Source: Nemorincola sp044225795 (GTDB lineage Bacteria > Bacteroidota > Bacteroidia > Chitinophagales > Chitinophagaceae). From it: a stretch of 64,000 bases of DNA. The position numbers and the translations under genes are program-made. The notes under the pieces are model-generated. The model ran no database searches. It saw only the letters and a list, made by a program, of their open reading frames with translations, and was not told where the DNA came from. Location of the stretch: assembly GCA_044225795.1 (NCBI GenBank), contig JBGAIF010000003.1, forward strand, positions 186,001 to 250,000, read 5' to 3'. Positions within the stretch are counted from its first letter, which is position 1. Each line of letters starts with the position of its first letter. This document shows positions 27,971 to 36,316 of the stretch, piece by piece.

Positions 27971-27978
27971 TACCTTTG
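27971..27978 (+). promoter_or_regulatory. -7 promoter box, leaderless-type, for prfB
   Basis: TACCTTTG ends 6 bases before the ATG at 27985 and would also drive the ABC exporter gene that overlaps prfB by one base. Confidence 0.65.
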
Positions 27979-27984
27979 CCGCCC

Positions 27985-29073
27985 ATGACACAGGAAAACC
28001 TGAAAGAGATGCGCGAGCGGGTGCAACATCTGCAACGCTTTCTCCGCATCGAAGACAGATTGGCAAAAACGGAGAATGACAGGCAATTGACTCTATCCCC
28101 CGGCTTCTGGGATGATAATGCCCGTGCCACTGCCATCCTGAAAGAGATCCAGATCAATAAATACTGGACCGATATGTATGACCAGGTAAGGTCGTCGGTA
28201 GAGGACTTTGCAGTGCTCTTTGACTTCTGGAAAGAAGGTGAGGCTACCGAAGAAGAAGTAAAAGAGGTGTACGACCGTGCCGCAAAGGAACTCGACGAAG
28301 TAGAATTCAAATCCACGCTCGACAAACCGGAAGACGAGATGCCGGGCATGCTGGTCATCAACAGCGGCGCAGGTGGCACAGAGAGCCAGGACTGGGCAGA
28401 GATGCTGCTGCGCATGTATCGCATGTATGGCGAGAAGCAGGGCTGGAAGGTGAGCGAGGTTGACATACAGTACGGTGACGGCGCCGGCATCAAGCAGGCA
28501 ACGCTTGAGTTTGACGGGCCGTTTGCTTACGGTCTTCTGAAAGCAGAGAGCGGCGTACACCGCCTGGTCCGTATCTCCCCGTTCGACTCTAATGCCCGCA
28601 GGCATACATCATTCGCTTCGGTGTTCGTGTATCCGCTTATTGACGATACTATTGATATACAGGTCAGCCCGGCCGATGTGGAATGGGCGTTCTTCCGTTC
28701 CGGTGGCTCCGGTGGTCAGAACGTGAACAAGGTAGAGACCGCGGTGCGATTGAAGCATATACCTACCGGTATCATAGTAGAATGCCAGCAGGCGCGTACA
28801 CAGGGTGAGAACCGCGAAAAGGCCATGACGATGCTGAAGAGCCGCCTCTATGAGGAGGAGCTTCGTAAACGCCAGGAAGCACTCAATGCCGCCAACTCCT
28901 CCAAGAAGAAGATAGAGTGGGGCTCGCAGATACGGTCTTACGTGTTCCACCCGTATAAGATGATCAAGGACCACCGTACCAATTACGAGGTAGGTAATGT
29001 ACAGCCCGTAATGGACGGCGAGATAGACGATTTTATCAAGGCCTACCTTATGAGCCTGAAAGAGGAAGCATAA
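27985..29073 (+). CDS. prfB: Peptide chain release factor 2
   Basis: The 362-residue product has the RF2-specific SPF tripeptide (residues 198-200, within VRISPFDSN) and the universal GGQ (residues 243-245, within SGGSGGQNVNK). It releases peptides at UGA and UAA. The region where most bacterial prfB genes carry the CUU UGA C programmed frameshift (near codon 20-25) reads through in a single frame here, so this copy seems not to be autoregulated by frameshifting. The start at 27985 is fixed by the box 6 bases upstream. The stop overlaps the next ATG by one base. Confidence 0.95.
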   Translation: MTQENLKEMRERVQHLQRFLRIEDRLAKTENDRQLTLSPGFWDDNARATAILKEIQINKYWTDMYDQVRSSVEDFAVLFDFWKEGEATEEEVKEVYDRAAKELDEVEFKSTLDKPEDEMPGMLVINSGAGGTESQDWAEMLLRMYRMYGEKQGWKVSEVDIQYGDGAGIKQATLEFDGPFAYGLLKAESGVHRLVRISPFDSNARRHTSFASVFVYPLIDDTIDIQVSPADVEWAFFRSGGSGGQNVNKVETAVRLKHIPTGIIVECQQARTQGENREKAMTMLKSRLYEEELRKRQEALNAANSSKKKIEWGSQIRSYVFHPYKMIKDHRTNYEVGNVQPVMDGEIDDFIKAYLMSLKEEA

Positions 29074-30839
29074 TGTCACAGCCAGCAAAAAATAAGAAAG
29101 TTTTCGACCTGAAGCTACTGGGCCGCATCTTCTCTTATACGGCACCATACAAAAAGACCTTCATTCTGGCTGCATCCCTGGCAGTGGTTCTGGCTATCAT
29201 ATCACCGCTACGCCCTTACCTTATCAAAGAGTCGGTAGATAAATACATTAGCCACAATATGCTGCAGGGCCTCATCATGATCAGCGTGTTCCAGTTCGGC
29301 ATATTACTGGTGGAGAGCCTGTTAAGGTTCTGGTTCACCTATCGCACCAACTGGCTTGGACAGAGCGTAGTAAATGACCTTCGCAATGCCGTGTTCAGAA
29401 AAGTGCTCTTCCAGAACATATCCTATTACGATAATACCCCCATCGGCACACTCACCACACGCACCATCAATGACATTGAAGCGATCAATGATGTCTTCTC
29501 AGAAGGTATCATCTCAATAGTGGCAGATATACTGGTGATCATCTCCATTATCACTGTCATGCTGGTCACCGACTGGCGGTTAACATTAATATGCCTGTCC
29601 ACCTTCCCGTTGCTGATAGTGGCTACCTGGTGGTTCAAAGAGGCCGTGAACAAGTCATTTCAGCGGGTACGTAATGCTGTAGCAGCGCTTAATGCCTTCG
29701 TACAGGAACACCTTACGGGTATGTATATCGTACAGGCGTTTGCGGCAGAGCAGCGCGAGATGAACAAATTCAACGACATCAACAAAGAGCACCGCGATGC
29801 CAACATCAAGGGAATCTTCGCCTACTCCGTATTCTTTCCCATAGTAGAGATCATACTGGCCTCGTCCATGGGATTGCTGGTATGGTATGGCGCGTCTCGC
29901 ATACTTGACTTCAACGCTTCGCCGGGCGTCATCATTTCCTTCGTGATGTACCTCAACCTGCTCTTCCGCCCGCTGAGGATGATGGCAGATAAGTTCAACG
30001 TACTTCAGATGGGCATGATTGCCGGAGAGCGCGTCTTCACGGTACTCGACAGCACTGATACCCTGGTCACTAATGGTACACTGACCGCCGGCCATATCCG
30101 CGGAGAGGTTGAGTTTCGTGACGTACATTTCAGCTACAAACCCGGCATCCCTGTACTGAAAGGCGTATCCTTCGATCTGAAGGCCGGCAGGACGCTGGCC
30201 GTGGTAGGGCATACCGGCGCCGGCAAGACCTCCATTATCAGCATCCTGAACCGGCTCTATGAGATAGGCTCCGGCAGCATACTTATAGACGGCCACGATC
30301 TCAGGGACTATGACATCTATAGCCTCCGCTCGCACATTGGTATCGTGCTGCAGGATGTATTCCTCTTCTCCGGTACCATAGCCGACAACATCACATTGCG
30401 TAATGCTGGCATCCCTCGCTCCCGTGTGACAGAAGTGTGTAAGATGCTCGACATCCACGATTTCATAATGCGGCTGCCCGGCAACTACGACTTCAACGTT
30501 ATGGAGCGTGGCGGTACGCTATCGCAAGGCCAGCGACAGTTGCTCTCGTTCGCGCGGGCGCTGCTCTATGATCCTGCCATACTCATACTTGATGAGGCTA
30601 CCTCTTCGGTAGATAGCGAAAGCGAGATGCTCATTCAGCATGCTATTGATACCCTTATAAAGGGGCGTACATCGATCGTCATAGCGCACAGGCTCAGCAC
30701 TATCCGTAAAGCAGATGAGATCATCGTGCTGGACAAGGGAACCATCATTGAGCGTGGCAACCACACATCGCTCCTCAACAACAAGGGAGCCTATTACGAT
30801 CTATACACTGCTGTAGAGCAGATGAAGGAAATTGTTTGA
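29073..30839 (+). CDS. ABC transporter, fused membrane and ATPase domains (MsbA/LmrA-type exporter)
   Basis: The 588-residue half-transporter has six membrane helices in residues 1-330 and a nucleotide-binding domain with Walker A GHTGAGKTS, signature LSQGQRQ, Walker B ILILDEATSSVD and the switch His in IVIAHRLS. It would act as a homodimer exporting lipid or drug. Its coupling to prfB by a TAATG overlap is a local organisational feature. The substrate cannot be told; MsbA-like lipid flipping is one option. Confidence 0.94.
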   Translation: MSQPAKNKKVFDLKLLGRIFSYTAPYKKTFILAASLAVVLAIISPLRPYLIKESVDKYISHNMLQGLIMISVFQFGILLVESLLRFWFTYRTNWLGQSVVNDLRNAVFRKVLFQNISYYDNTPIGTLTTRTINDIEAINDVFSEGIISIVADILVIISIITVMLVTDWRLTLICLSTFPLLIVATWWFKEAVNKSFQRVRNAVAALNAFVQEHLTGMYIVQAFAAEQREMNKFNDINKEHRDANIKGIFAYSVFFPIVEIILASSMGLLVWYGASRILDFNASPGVIISFVMYLNLLFRPLRMMADKFNVLQMGMIAGERVFTVLDSTDTLVTNGTLTAGHIRGEVEFRDVHFSYKPGIPVLKGVSFDLKAGRTLAVVGHTGAGKTSIISILNRLYEIGSGSILIDGHDLRDYDIYSLRSHIGIVLQDVFLFSGTIADNITLRNAGIPRSRVTEVCKMLDIHDFIMRLPGNYDFNVMERGGTLSQGQRQLLSFARALLYDPAILILDEATSSVDSESEMLIQHAIDTLIKGRTSIVIAHRLSTIRKADEIIVLDKGTIIERGNHTSLLNNKGAYYDLYTAVEQMKEIV

Positions 30840-30858
30840 GTATAAAATAATATACTAT

Positions 30859-32103
30859 CTACACCTTGCTCTCATGTAGCTTGCCCTTCACCATGCGGTC
30901 CACGCGGTACACCATGAATATGGTGAGCAGGCAAGTGGCGGAAACAACATAGCCCAGTGTGTTGTAATGCTCCAGCGGACTGAACTTATCTTTCTGTACC
31001 ACGATCATACCGCCAATGGCGGCAGCAATGCCCCCTGATATCTGCGATAGTGATGCGTTGATGCTCATGAATGCACCGCGGTCGGGCATATCGGGTATGG
31101 CTGAGGTGAGCGCGCCTGAAGGGATAAAGCGGCTCATGATGCCCATCATCATCAGTATATTGAAGATCATCACTTCCCACAGCGGGGTCTGGCCAAGGTT
31201 GGTATAGGCTATCACCACCAGCACCATCCATACAGACGCTGCTGTGAATATCTTAAACTTATCGATCTTGTCGCTGACCTTGCCTACCAGCGGCATGACG
31301 ATGAGCGTAGCCACACCTGCTACCATGAACAACTGCGGTAACTGGTCGGGGCGCAGGCGCAGGTTGTTGATAGCGAATGCGCTGCCGAATGGCATCATCA
31401 TAAATCCACCCAGCGACAATATAGCTGTGGCGAGGAAGCCTACACGATATTCCTTCTTTGTGAGCGTATGCAGCAGGTGCTGTATCACATTCCGGTCCTT
31501 CTGAAGCGCAAGGTGCTTCGTTACTGGTTGCAGTTTTATCATGATAAGGCCCGCTACCAGAACAGACAAGCCCGCCACCATAATGAACGGTGACTGCCAC
31601 CCCCACCTGTTGGCGATGTACAGGCTGATGGGCACCCCGAGCACCTGGCTGCCGCCCAGGCCCATCTGCACATAACCCATGACGCGGCCGCGGTGGTGGA
31701 TATCGAACAGGTCTATGACTATGGCCATGGCCACAGACCCTATGACACCGCCAAAAAGACCTGTAATGATACGCGCCGCAATAAGCAACGGATAGGTATT
31801 GGCCATGCCGCAGAACACAGTACCGAGTATAAAACCAATATAGAAGAACAACAGCAGCTTCTTACGGTCATACTTATCGGCAAAGCCCGCTGTGAGCAGG
31901 CCGGATATGCCTGCGCTGATAGCGTAGGCTGATACCGCAATGCCGAATTGTGATGGCTTGATGTTCATCGTCTTCATCAGCATATCGCCCAGCGGTGACA
32001 TGACCATGAAGTCGAGTATCACAGTAAACTGCATGATGGCGAGCAGGAAGATGACAAATTTCTGGTATCCGGTGAACGGTACCTTAGTAGTATCCTTATT
32101 CAT
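30859..32103 (-). CDS. MFS transporter (DHA1-type efflux)
   Basis: The 414-residue product has twelve hydrophobic segments, the loop 2-3 motif GFADKYDRKKLL and the IVIDLFDIHHRGRVMGYVQ stretch typical of DHA1 drug-proton antiporters. It is transcribed alone, convergent with the ABC exporter gene, with a TAnnTTTG box upstream on its strand. Substrate unknown. Confidence 0.92.
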   Translation of the reverse strand: MNKDTTKVPFTGYQKFVIFLLAIMQFTVILDFMVMSPLGDMLMKTMNIKPSQFGIAVSAYAISAGISGLLTAGFADKYDRKKLLLFFYIGFILGTVFCGMANTYPLLIAARIITGLFGGVIGSVAMAIVIDLFDIHHRGRVMGYVQMGLGGSQVLGVPISLYIANRWGWQSPFIMVAGLSVLVAGLIMIKLQPVTKHLALQKDRNVIQHLLHTLTKKEYRVGFLATAILSLGGFMMMPFGSAFAINNLRLRPDQLPQLFMVAGVATLIVMPLVGKVSDKIDKFKIFTAASVWMVLVVIAYTNLGQTPLWEVMIFNILMMMGIMSRFIPSGALTSAIPDMPDRGAFMSINASLSQISGGIAAAIGGMIVVQKDKFSPLEHYNTLGYVVSATCLLTIFMVYRVDRMVKGKLHESKV

Positions 32104-32126
32104 GGGTTAGTTTTGAAGTAAGCCGG

Positions 32127-32134
32127 CAAATGTA
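32127..32134 (-). promoter_or_regulatory. -7 promoter box for the MFS gene
   Basis: On the minus strand the sequence reads TACATTTG, an exact TAnnTTTG match, ending 23 bases before the ATG at 32103. Confidence 0.5.
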
Positions 32135-32196
32135 AGACATCATAAAAAATGTTATCATAGAAAATGCTAATAGCCCAATATTATTACGCATTTCAT

Positions 32197-32204
32197 TAAA
32201 TTTG
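32197..32204 (+). promoter_or_regulatory. -7 promoter box for the beta-barrel gene
   Basis: TAAATTTG ends 19 bases before the ATG at 32224. Confidence 0.5.
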
Positions 32205-32223
32205 ATAGACTAAACAGCCGCAT

Positions 32224-32880
32224 ATGAAACAATCATTACTACTAACTGCGTCCTTATTACTTGCAGCCGTTTCACATCAGCGTGCAGCCGCGCAGGCGTT
32301 CACCAGGGGTTCTCTGCTGGTGAGTATCTCTGAAGGTTCCACTCATGCGCACTATACCACGGAGCACACAGACGATGGCACAAAGACGGACCAGCACATC
32401 AATGGCGACCGTGATCCGCTTACGATAGAGTACGGGCTGTCGAGACACTGGGGCATTGGCCTTAATATGGGCGGCGATGTGCTGCATGTGAACCCATCTA
32501 AGTTCTACAACATCAACGATGCCAGCACCAGGACGCAGGTCATCACCTCCGAGTTTACGATAGATGCCAACTACCACTACTTCGTAACGAAGCGTACCGA
32601 CATCTCCGCATTCGGTTCTGCGGGGCTGGGCGGCGTGCGGTTCAAAGGCCGTGCCGGTGATGCTGCCTACCAGTACGATGCCGGCGGAGGCATACTGCGC
32701 ATAGGTACCAAGGTGAAGTATTACATCTTTAAGCGCGTAGGCGTGATGGCCATGCTTAGCGCCTATACAGGGGCGTACTCACCAGAGGGCGATAAAGAGA
32801 ACACGATAGCATCCCGATACCATACCAACATCAGCGGCTATGCCATTGAATTCGGTATCTGCGGCCGCATACTAAAGTGA
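32224..32880 (+). CDS. Outer-membrane beta-barrel protein
   Basis: The 218-residue product has a signal peptide (ending about HQRAAAQAF), then alternating hydrophobic strands with Gly-rich turns (SRHWGIGLNMGG, AFGSAGLGGVRF) and a C-terminal strand ending in a hydrophobic/aromatic pattern. It fits the OmpW/porin-like small barrels of Bacteroidota. No enzymatic motif is visible. A PAP2 gene follows after 43 bases on the same strand. Confidence 0.8.
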   Translation: MKQSLLLTASLLLAAVSHQRAAAQAFTRGSLLVSISEGSTHAHYTTEHTDDGTKTDQHINGDRDPLTIEYGLSRHWGIGLNMGGDVLHVNPSKFYNINDASTRTQVITSEFTIDANYHYFVTKRTDISAFGSAGLGGVRFKGRAGDAAYQYDAGGGILRIGTKVKYYIFKRVGVMAMLSAYTGAYSPEGDKENTIASRYHTNISGYAIEFGICGRILK

Positions 32881-32923
32881 TGCCGCGTTGCCATTATTAG
32901 CGTCACTTACCGTATATTGCCGC

Positions 32924-33871
32924 ATGTCGCCACGACTGCTGCTTACCCCCTTACTATTCCTCTGCTTTGTAGCGAGCGCGCAACAAAGTTGCCTGGTGCA
33001 CCGGCTCGACAGTATGCGCCGCGCAGATATACCTGCACAAAATTCCATGGCACCTACAGGCGATATACCCCGTATGACCATCAGCGATTATTTTGGCCTG
33101 CTGGGCTCTGACGTGCTGCAAGAGTTATCGGCACCATTTCACGGTACAGGCAGGGGCTACATTTATGCCGCTGGTTTTGCAGTGGCAGAGGCCGGCCTCT
33201 TCTTCATTGATGAACCGTTACAACATTCCGCTGCCACTTTTGCGGGTAGCCATCCGACTGTCCGGGATGCAGCCCGCATCACCGGCAATGTGGGTGGTGT
33301 ATATAGCGCGGGCCTGGTGGCCGCATTCGGCGCATACGGCCTGTTCTTCAAAGACAACCGCGCGCTCACAACCGTGCTACTCACATCGCAGGCATACATC
33401 ATCAGCGGAGGGATCACCAAGGGTGTCAAGTACCTCTCCGGGAGGCAACGCCCCAACTATTATGACACTTATGGCTACCTGCCCGCTGACAACACCATAT
33501 TCACAGGGCCACAATTGCTGAACGGGAATGACGCCCGCGGGGGCTTCAGCAGCTCGTTCCCGTCGCTGCATACATCAGCGGCATTCTCCGCGGCTACCGT
33601 ATTTGCCGGCATGTATGCCGATGAGCCCGCGGTGCCTGTGATCGCTTATGCCATAGCGGGCCTGGTGGGCATCAGCCGCATTGCAGAGAATGAGCACTGG
33701 CTCACAGATGTAGTAGCCGGTGGCGCGCTGGGCTATGTAACGGGCAGGCAGGTGCTGCGCAACTATCGCCGCTATGCACGGTTGCGTGCCGGAAGCCGCA
33801 AAGCCACCTGGAGCTTCGGGCTGCAGTACCGTGATGGTATCATCATGCCGGGCGCACTGTGCCGCTTTTAG
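32924..33871 (+). CDS. PAP2-family phosphatase
   Basis: I use ATG 32924 (315 residues) because the signal-like segment LLLTPLLFLCFVASAQQ follows at once; a TTG 36 bases earlier is unlikely. Three phosphatase motifs are present: KYLSGRQRPNYYD, SSFPSLHTSAAF and SRIAENEHWLTDVV, with catalytic His in the second and third. Members dephosphorylate undecaprenyl pyrophosphate, phosphatidate or lipid A at the periplasmic face. Here the signal sequence and single hydrophobic core suggest a secreted or membrane-anchored form. Confidence 0.92.
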   Translation: MSPRLLLTPLLFLCFVASAQQSCLVHRLDSMRRADIPAQNSMAPTGDIPRMTISDYFGLLGSDVLQELSAPFHGTGRGYIYAAGFAVAEAGLFFIDEPLQHSAATFAGSHPTVRDAARITGNVGGVYSAGLVAAFGAYGLFFKDNRALTTVLLTSQAYIISGGITKGVKYLSGRQRPNYYDTYGYLPADNTIFTGPQLLNGNDARGGFSSSFPSLHTSAAFSAATVFAGMYADEPAVPVIAYAIAGLVGISRIAENEHWLTDVVAGGALGYVTGRQVLRNYRRYARLRAGSRKATWSFGLQYRDGIIMPGALCRF

Positions 33872-33905
33872 CAATTCATTAGGTTACGGCTTCCTACATT
33901 TATAT

Positions 33906-34343
33906 ATGCACCCGCAGGTATTCAGCAAGACAGTGACGATCAATGCCGCACCGGCAACTGTATGGCATGCCCTCACAGATATACCGACGATGAAGCGGTG
34001 GATGTCTGAGCTGGAGCTGGATATTGCTACGGACTGGACACCGGGCGGACCGTTCGTGATACGGGGTACGCTGTACAAGAAGCCTTTTGAGAACAGGGGC
34101 GTAGTGCTTGCTTATGAGCCGGAGCGCCGCCTGGGCTACAGCCACCTGAGCTCGTTATCCCGACTGCCCGATGAACCGGAGAGTTATACGCACCTATACT
34201 TCACACTATCGGCGTGTGATGGGTGTACTGAACTCACTGTTACCATTACCAACTTTCCCACGGCGGCCATCTACCACCACATTGCCTTTTACTGGAATGT
34301 GACCACAGTGTTGCTGAAAAGATCCATTGATGGTGACAGCTAA
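33906..34343 (+). CDS. SRPBCC/AHSA1-like protein
   Basis: The 145-residue product begins MHPQVFSKTVTINAAPATVWHAL, the start of the START/SRPBCC fold, followed by PGGPFVIRGTLYKKPFENRG and LAYEPERRLGYSH. I chose the ATG at 33906, since the longer upstream frame runs through the PAP2 coding end. The fold binds hydrophobic ligands or helps Hsp90-like partners; a specific role cannot be assigned. Confidence 0.85.
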   Translation: MHPQVFSKTVTINAAPATVWHALTDIPTMKRWMSELELDIATDWTPGGPFVIRGTLYKKPFENRGVVLAYEPERRLGYSHLSSLSRLPDEPESYTHLYFTLSACDGCTELTVTITNFPTAAIYHHIAFYWNVTTVLLKRSIDGDS

Positions 34344-34489
34344 TATTGCTTCTATTCTAATTTGCTGAATATCAGTTAAATAAGAACTTTTAAGTACCTT
34401 ATTACCTAAATATACCGTGTCATTCGTTAATTTTCCATGTTTGTACATCTTTCTTCGTTCAGAAGTGATAGACGAGGTAAATTAGTATC

Positions 34490-34690
34490 ATGGATAAGAT
34501 ACCCTGGAAGAAGCGTACGTCTATGTCGGATGTATATGAAGTAGCCGAGTATGTATTCAAACGCAAACTGGCACGTGGCGGTATGCGCTACGAGATCTGG
34601 AGATCGGGAGCGATGGATTGCAACACGCAGGACTTTGATGAGTTTGCCCGCAAGGCGCAGCCAATTCTTAGGCGCAACAAGGCGAGGTGA
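34490..34690 (+). CDS. Small hypothetical basic protein (66 aa)
   Basis: The frame starts at ATG 34490 and encodes 66 mostly charged residues (KIPWKKRTSMSDVYEVAEYV and a C-terminal RRNKAR). I do not recognise a family. It lies just left of the repeat arrays, in the position where accessory DNA begins. The region upstream is AT-rich without a clear -7 box. It could be a remnant of a larger gene. Confidence 0.4.
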   Translation: MDKIPWKKRTSMSDVYEVAEYVFKRKLARGGMRYEIWRSGAMDCNTQDFDEFARKAQPILRRNKAR

Positions 34691-34848
34691 TCGTGAGTGC
34701 GCAATTTTCTTTTTCATTCCATTCTGAGCAGTATTTAGTTTAAGGTGTTGGTTATCAACTATGAAGTGCGCAAGTGTTCTTACACACTTTTGTGCAATTT
34801 CTATTTGTGCGGGTTTGGCTCCATGAATGTTTGCCATCATATTCTGAG

Positions 34849-34872
34849 ATCGCTTCGTTCCTCGCAATGACG
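34849..34872. repeat. Ubiquitous short intergenic element (GATCGCTTCGTTCCTCGCAA type)
   Basis: GATCGCTTCGTTCCTCGCAA followed by TGAC is a short sequence I recognise as recurring in intergenic DNA of many bacterial genomes; reversed, it translates as the familiar spurious CEERSD string. It stands immediately before the first leader-array block. Confidence 0.55.
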
Positions 34873-34879
34873 GGCTGCG

Positions 34880-34935
34880 TTTTTACATCCCCCTGGCCCC
34901 CTTCGGCCAGCGCGCCTGGCTATGCGCAAGGGGGA
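34880..34935 (+). repeat. Leader of repeat block 1 (GC-rich hairpin)
   Basis: This 56-base segment (TTTTACATCCCCC to AAGGGGGA) recurs almost unchanged at 36261-36316; differences are GG/AA near base 14 and TAT/AGG near base 42. It can fold with an outer TCCCCC/GGGGGA pairing and an inner GCCAG/CTGGC stem around CGCGC. Confidence 0.75.
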
Positions 34936-35325
34936 TTGCCATCGTTTTCTCGTTGCCATCATTGTTACAAGGTTCTTCGCACGGCTCAGAATGACAAAAA
35001 GAAAAACGGGAATTGCCATCGTTGTCTCGTTGCCATCATTGTTGCGAGGTTCTTCGCACGGCTCAGAATGACAAAAAGAAAAACGGAATGCCATCGTTTT
35101 CTCGTTGCCATCATTGTTGCGAGGTTCTTCGCACGGCTCAGAATGACAACAAGAAAAACGGAATGCCATCGTTGTCTCGTTGCCATCATTGTTGCGAGGT
35201 TCTTCGCACGGCTCAGAATGACAAAAAGAAAAAAACGGGAATGCCATCGTTTTCTCATAGCCATCATTGTTACGAGTTCTTCGCACGGCTCAGAATGACA
35301 AAAAGAAAAACGGGAATGCCATCGG
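34936..35325 (+). repeat. Tandem array 1: five units of 75-77 bp
   Basis: The core ACGGCTCAGAATGAC begins at 34981, 35058, 35133, 35208 and 35285, so the period is 75-77 bases. Each unit runs through TTGCCATCATTGTTGCGAGG, TTCTTCGCACGGCTCAGAAT and an A-rich GACAAAAAGAAAAACGGGAA. Sequence between cores is near-identical, so there are no unique spacers. A small TGCGA/TCGCA hairpin sits in each unit. The period is close to a multiple of three and there are few stops, so long frames exist on both strands; I treat those as non-genes. The 692-base gap 34691-35382 holds nothing else I recognise beyond this block. Confidence 0.9.
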
Positions 35326-35382
35326 TGTTTTGTAAGCCTCTGGCTGATGGTTTGGTTCGAGGAGCCTCACGACGACACTGAT

Positions 35383-36228
35383 TTATGCGGCACGGTTGAG
35401 GCGGCGGATGACTTGCGGGTCGTCGGGGTGGAGGCGGCCCTGGGCGATGAAGTAGTGTATCTGTTCATCGGTGAGGAGGTTGAGGCGATCGCGGAAGATG
35501 GCCCTTATCTCTTTGCGACGGGCACGCTCTTCATCTGAGATGCCGGGCTGGTTGATATAAATGGAATTGTCTTCCTCGTCCTGTTGCTCTTCGGCTTTCT
35601 TCTCCTGCTCATATGCCGCAAGTTCTTCGGGGGTGATCTTGTCTATGTCTTCCTGAGAGACAAGCGGCTTCTCGTTTTCTGTGCTCCATGCGAAGATGTC
35701 CTGCATGTCGAGTTTTTCTTCTTCATTGTCGGGCTTCTCTACGGGCAGAAAACCGTGCTCATCGAAGGTGGCGGGCTGTATGTTCTTTGCATAGATGCCC
35801 GCGCGTTCGTGCAGGTGCCTGTCCACATGCGGCAGCACTGCCTCCGCGAGTTTGGGATCTGTCTTGCGTATGCCCTCGAGCAGGAAGGCAAAGTTCTCCA
35901 TGTCTTCATTGAGGGAGGAGCGGTTCTTCAGCTTGCCGATAGCGAGTGTGAGCTTGTACACGGTCTCTGCTTCTGAACGGGTGATGGGACGCATGATGCG
36001 GCTTTCGCCGAGGAAGCTTTTTGTGAGCCTGTCGAGGCCGTGATAGAGGTTCTCGACGATAAGTGACGGCATGTGCTCGGCACAGGACCTGAGGCGGTCC
36101 CAGTTGCCTTGCCTGATCCAGTAGTGGAGTGTGCGGCGGCTGATGTCGAGCATTTGGGCGATCTCTGTTTTCTTGAGGTTGGTCTGGAAGTAGAGGTCTT
36201 TGGCGATGGACTGTTTGTCTTGTTTCAT
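35383..36228 (-). CDS. Helix-turn-helix protein, terminase small subunit-like N-terminus
   Basis: The 281-residue product starts with a DNA-binding helix-turn-helix of the gpP/terminase small-subunit and transposase-leader type (KTEIAQMLDISRRTLHYWIR at about residues 19-38). A helical region with SEAETVYKLTLAIGKLKNR follows. A strongly acidic central part (residues 165-225, rich in Glu and Asp) comes next, then a C-terminal helix region RARRKEIRAIFRDRLNLL. No nuclease, integrase or ATPase motif is visible. No phage genes are nearby. It is bracketed by two direct-repeat blocks, one beyond each end. It may be a phage- or transposon-derived regulator or the protein of an undescribed repeat element; I cannot assign a function. 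Confidence 0.75.
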   Translation of the reverse strand: MKQDKQSIAKDLYFQTNLKKTEIAQMLDISRRTLHYWIRQGNWDRLRSCAEHMPSLIVENLYHGLDRLTKSFLGESRIMRPITRSEAETVYKLTLAIGKLKNRSSLNEDMENFAFLLEGIRKTDPKLAEAVLPHVDRHLHERAGIYAKNIQPATFDEHGFLPVEKPDNEEEKLDMQDIFAWSTENEKPLVSQEDIDKITPEELAAYEQEKKAEEQQDEEDNSIYINQPGISDEERARRKEIRAIFRDRLNLLTDEQIHYFIAQGRLHPDDPQVIRRLNRAA

Positions 36229-36260
36229 ATGTTTTGGTTAAATGGTTAATTAGTTAAAAG

Positions 36261-36316
36261 TTTTTACATCCCCCTAACCCCCTTCGGCCAGCGCGCCTGG
36301 CAGGGCGCAAGGGGGA
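36261..36316 (+). repeat. Leader of repeat block 2 (copy of 34880-34935)
   Basis: This segment is nearly identical to the leader of block 1 and in the same orientation, 1381 bases further on, lying 32 bases upstream of the HTH gene start codon. If the HTH gene is transcribed from here, its promoter lies in or next to this hairpin. Confidence 0.75.

Noticed and set aside
33774..33905. Extended N-terminus for the SRPBCC gene
   Set aside because: The extension lies over the end of the PAP2 gene in another frame; the conserved fold starts at 33906.
34774..35381. Long frames on both strands across the first tandem array (repetitive protein with CHHCCEVLRTAQND-like units)
   Set aside because: The period is close to a multiple of three and units lack stops, so frames stay open on both strands and overlap each other; they follow from the repeat and have no plausible start context.
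34880..36316. Insertion sequence with the HTH gene as transposase
   Set aside because: No DDE, HUH or serine/tyrosine recombinase motif, no terminal inverted repeats and no target-site duplication were seen; the flanking blocks are direct, not inverted.
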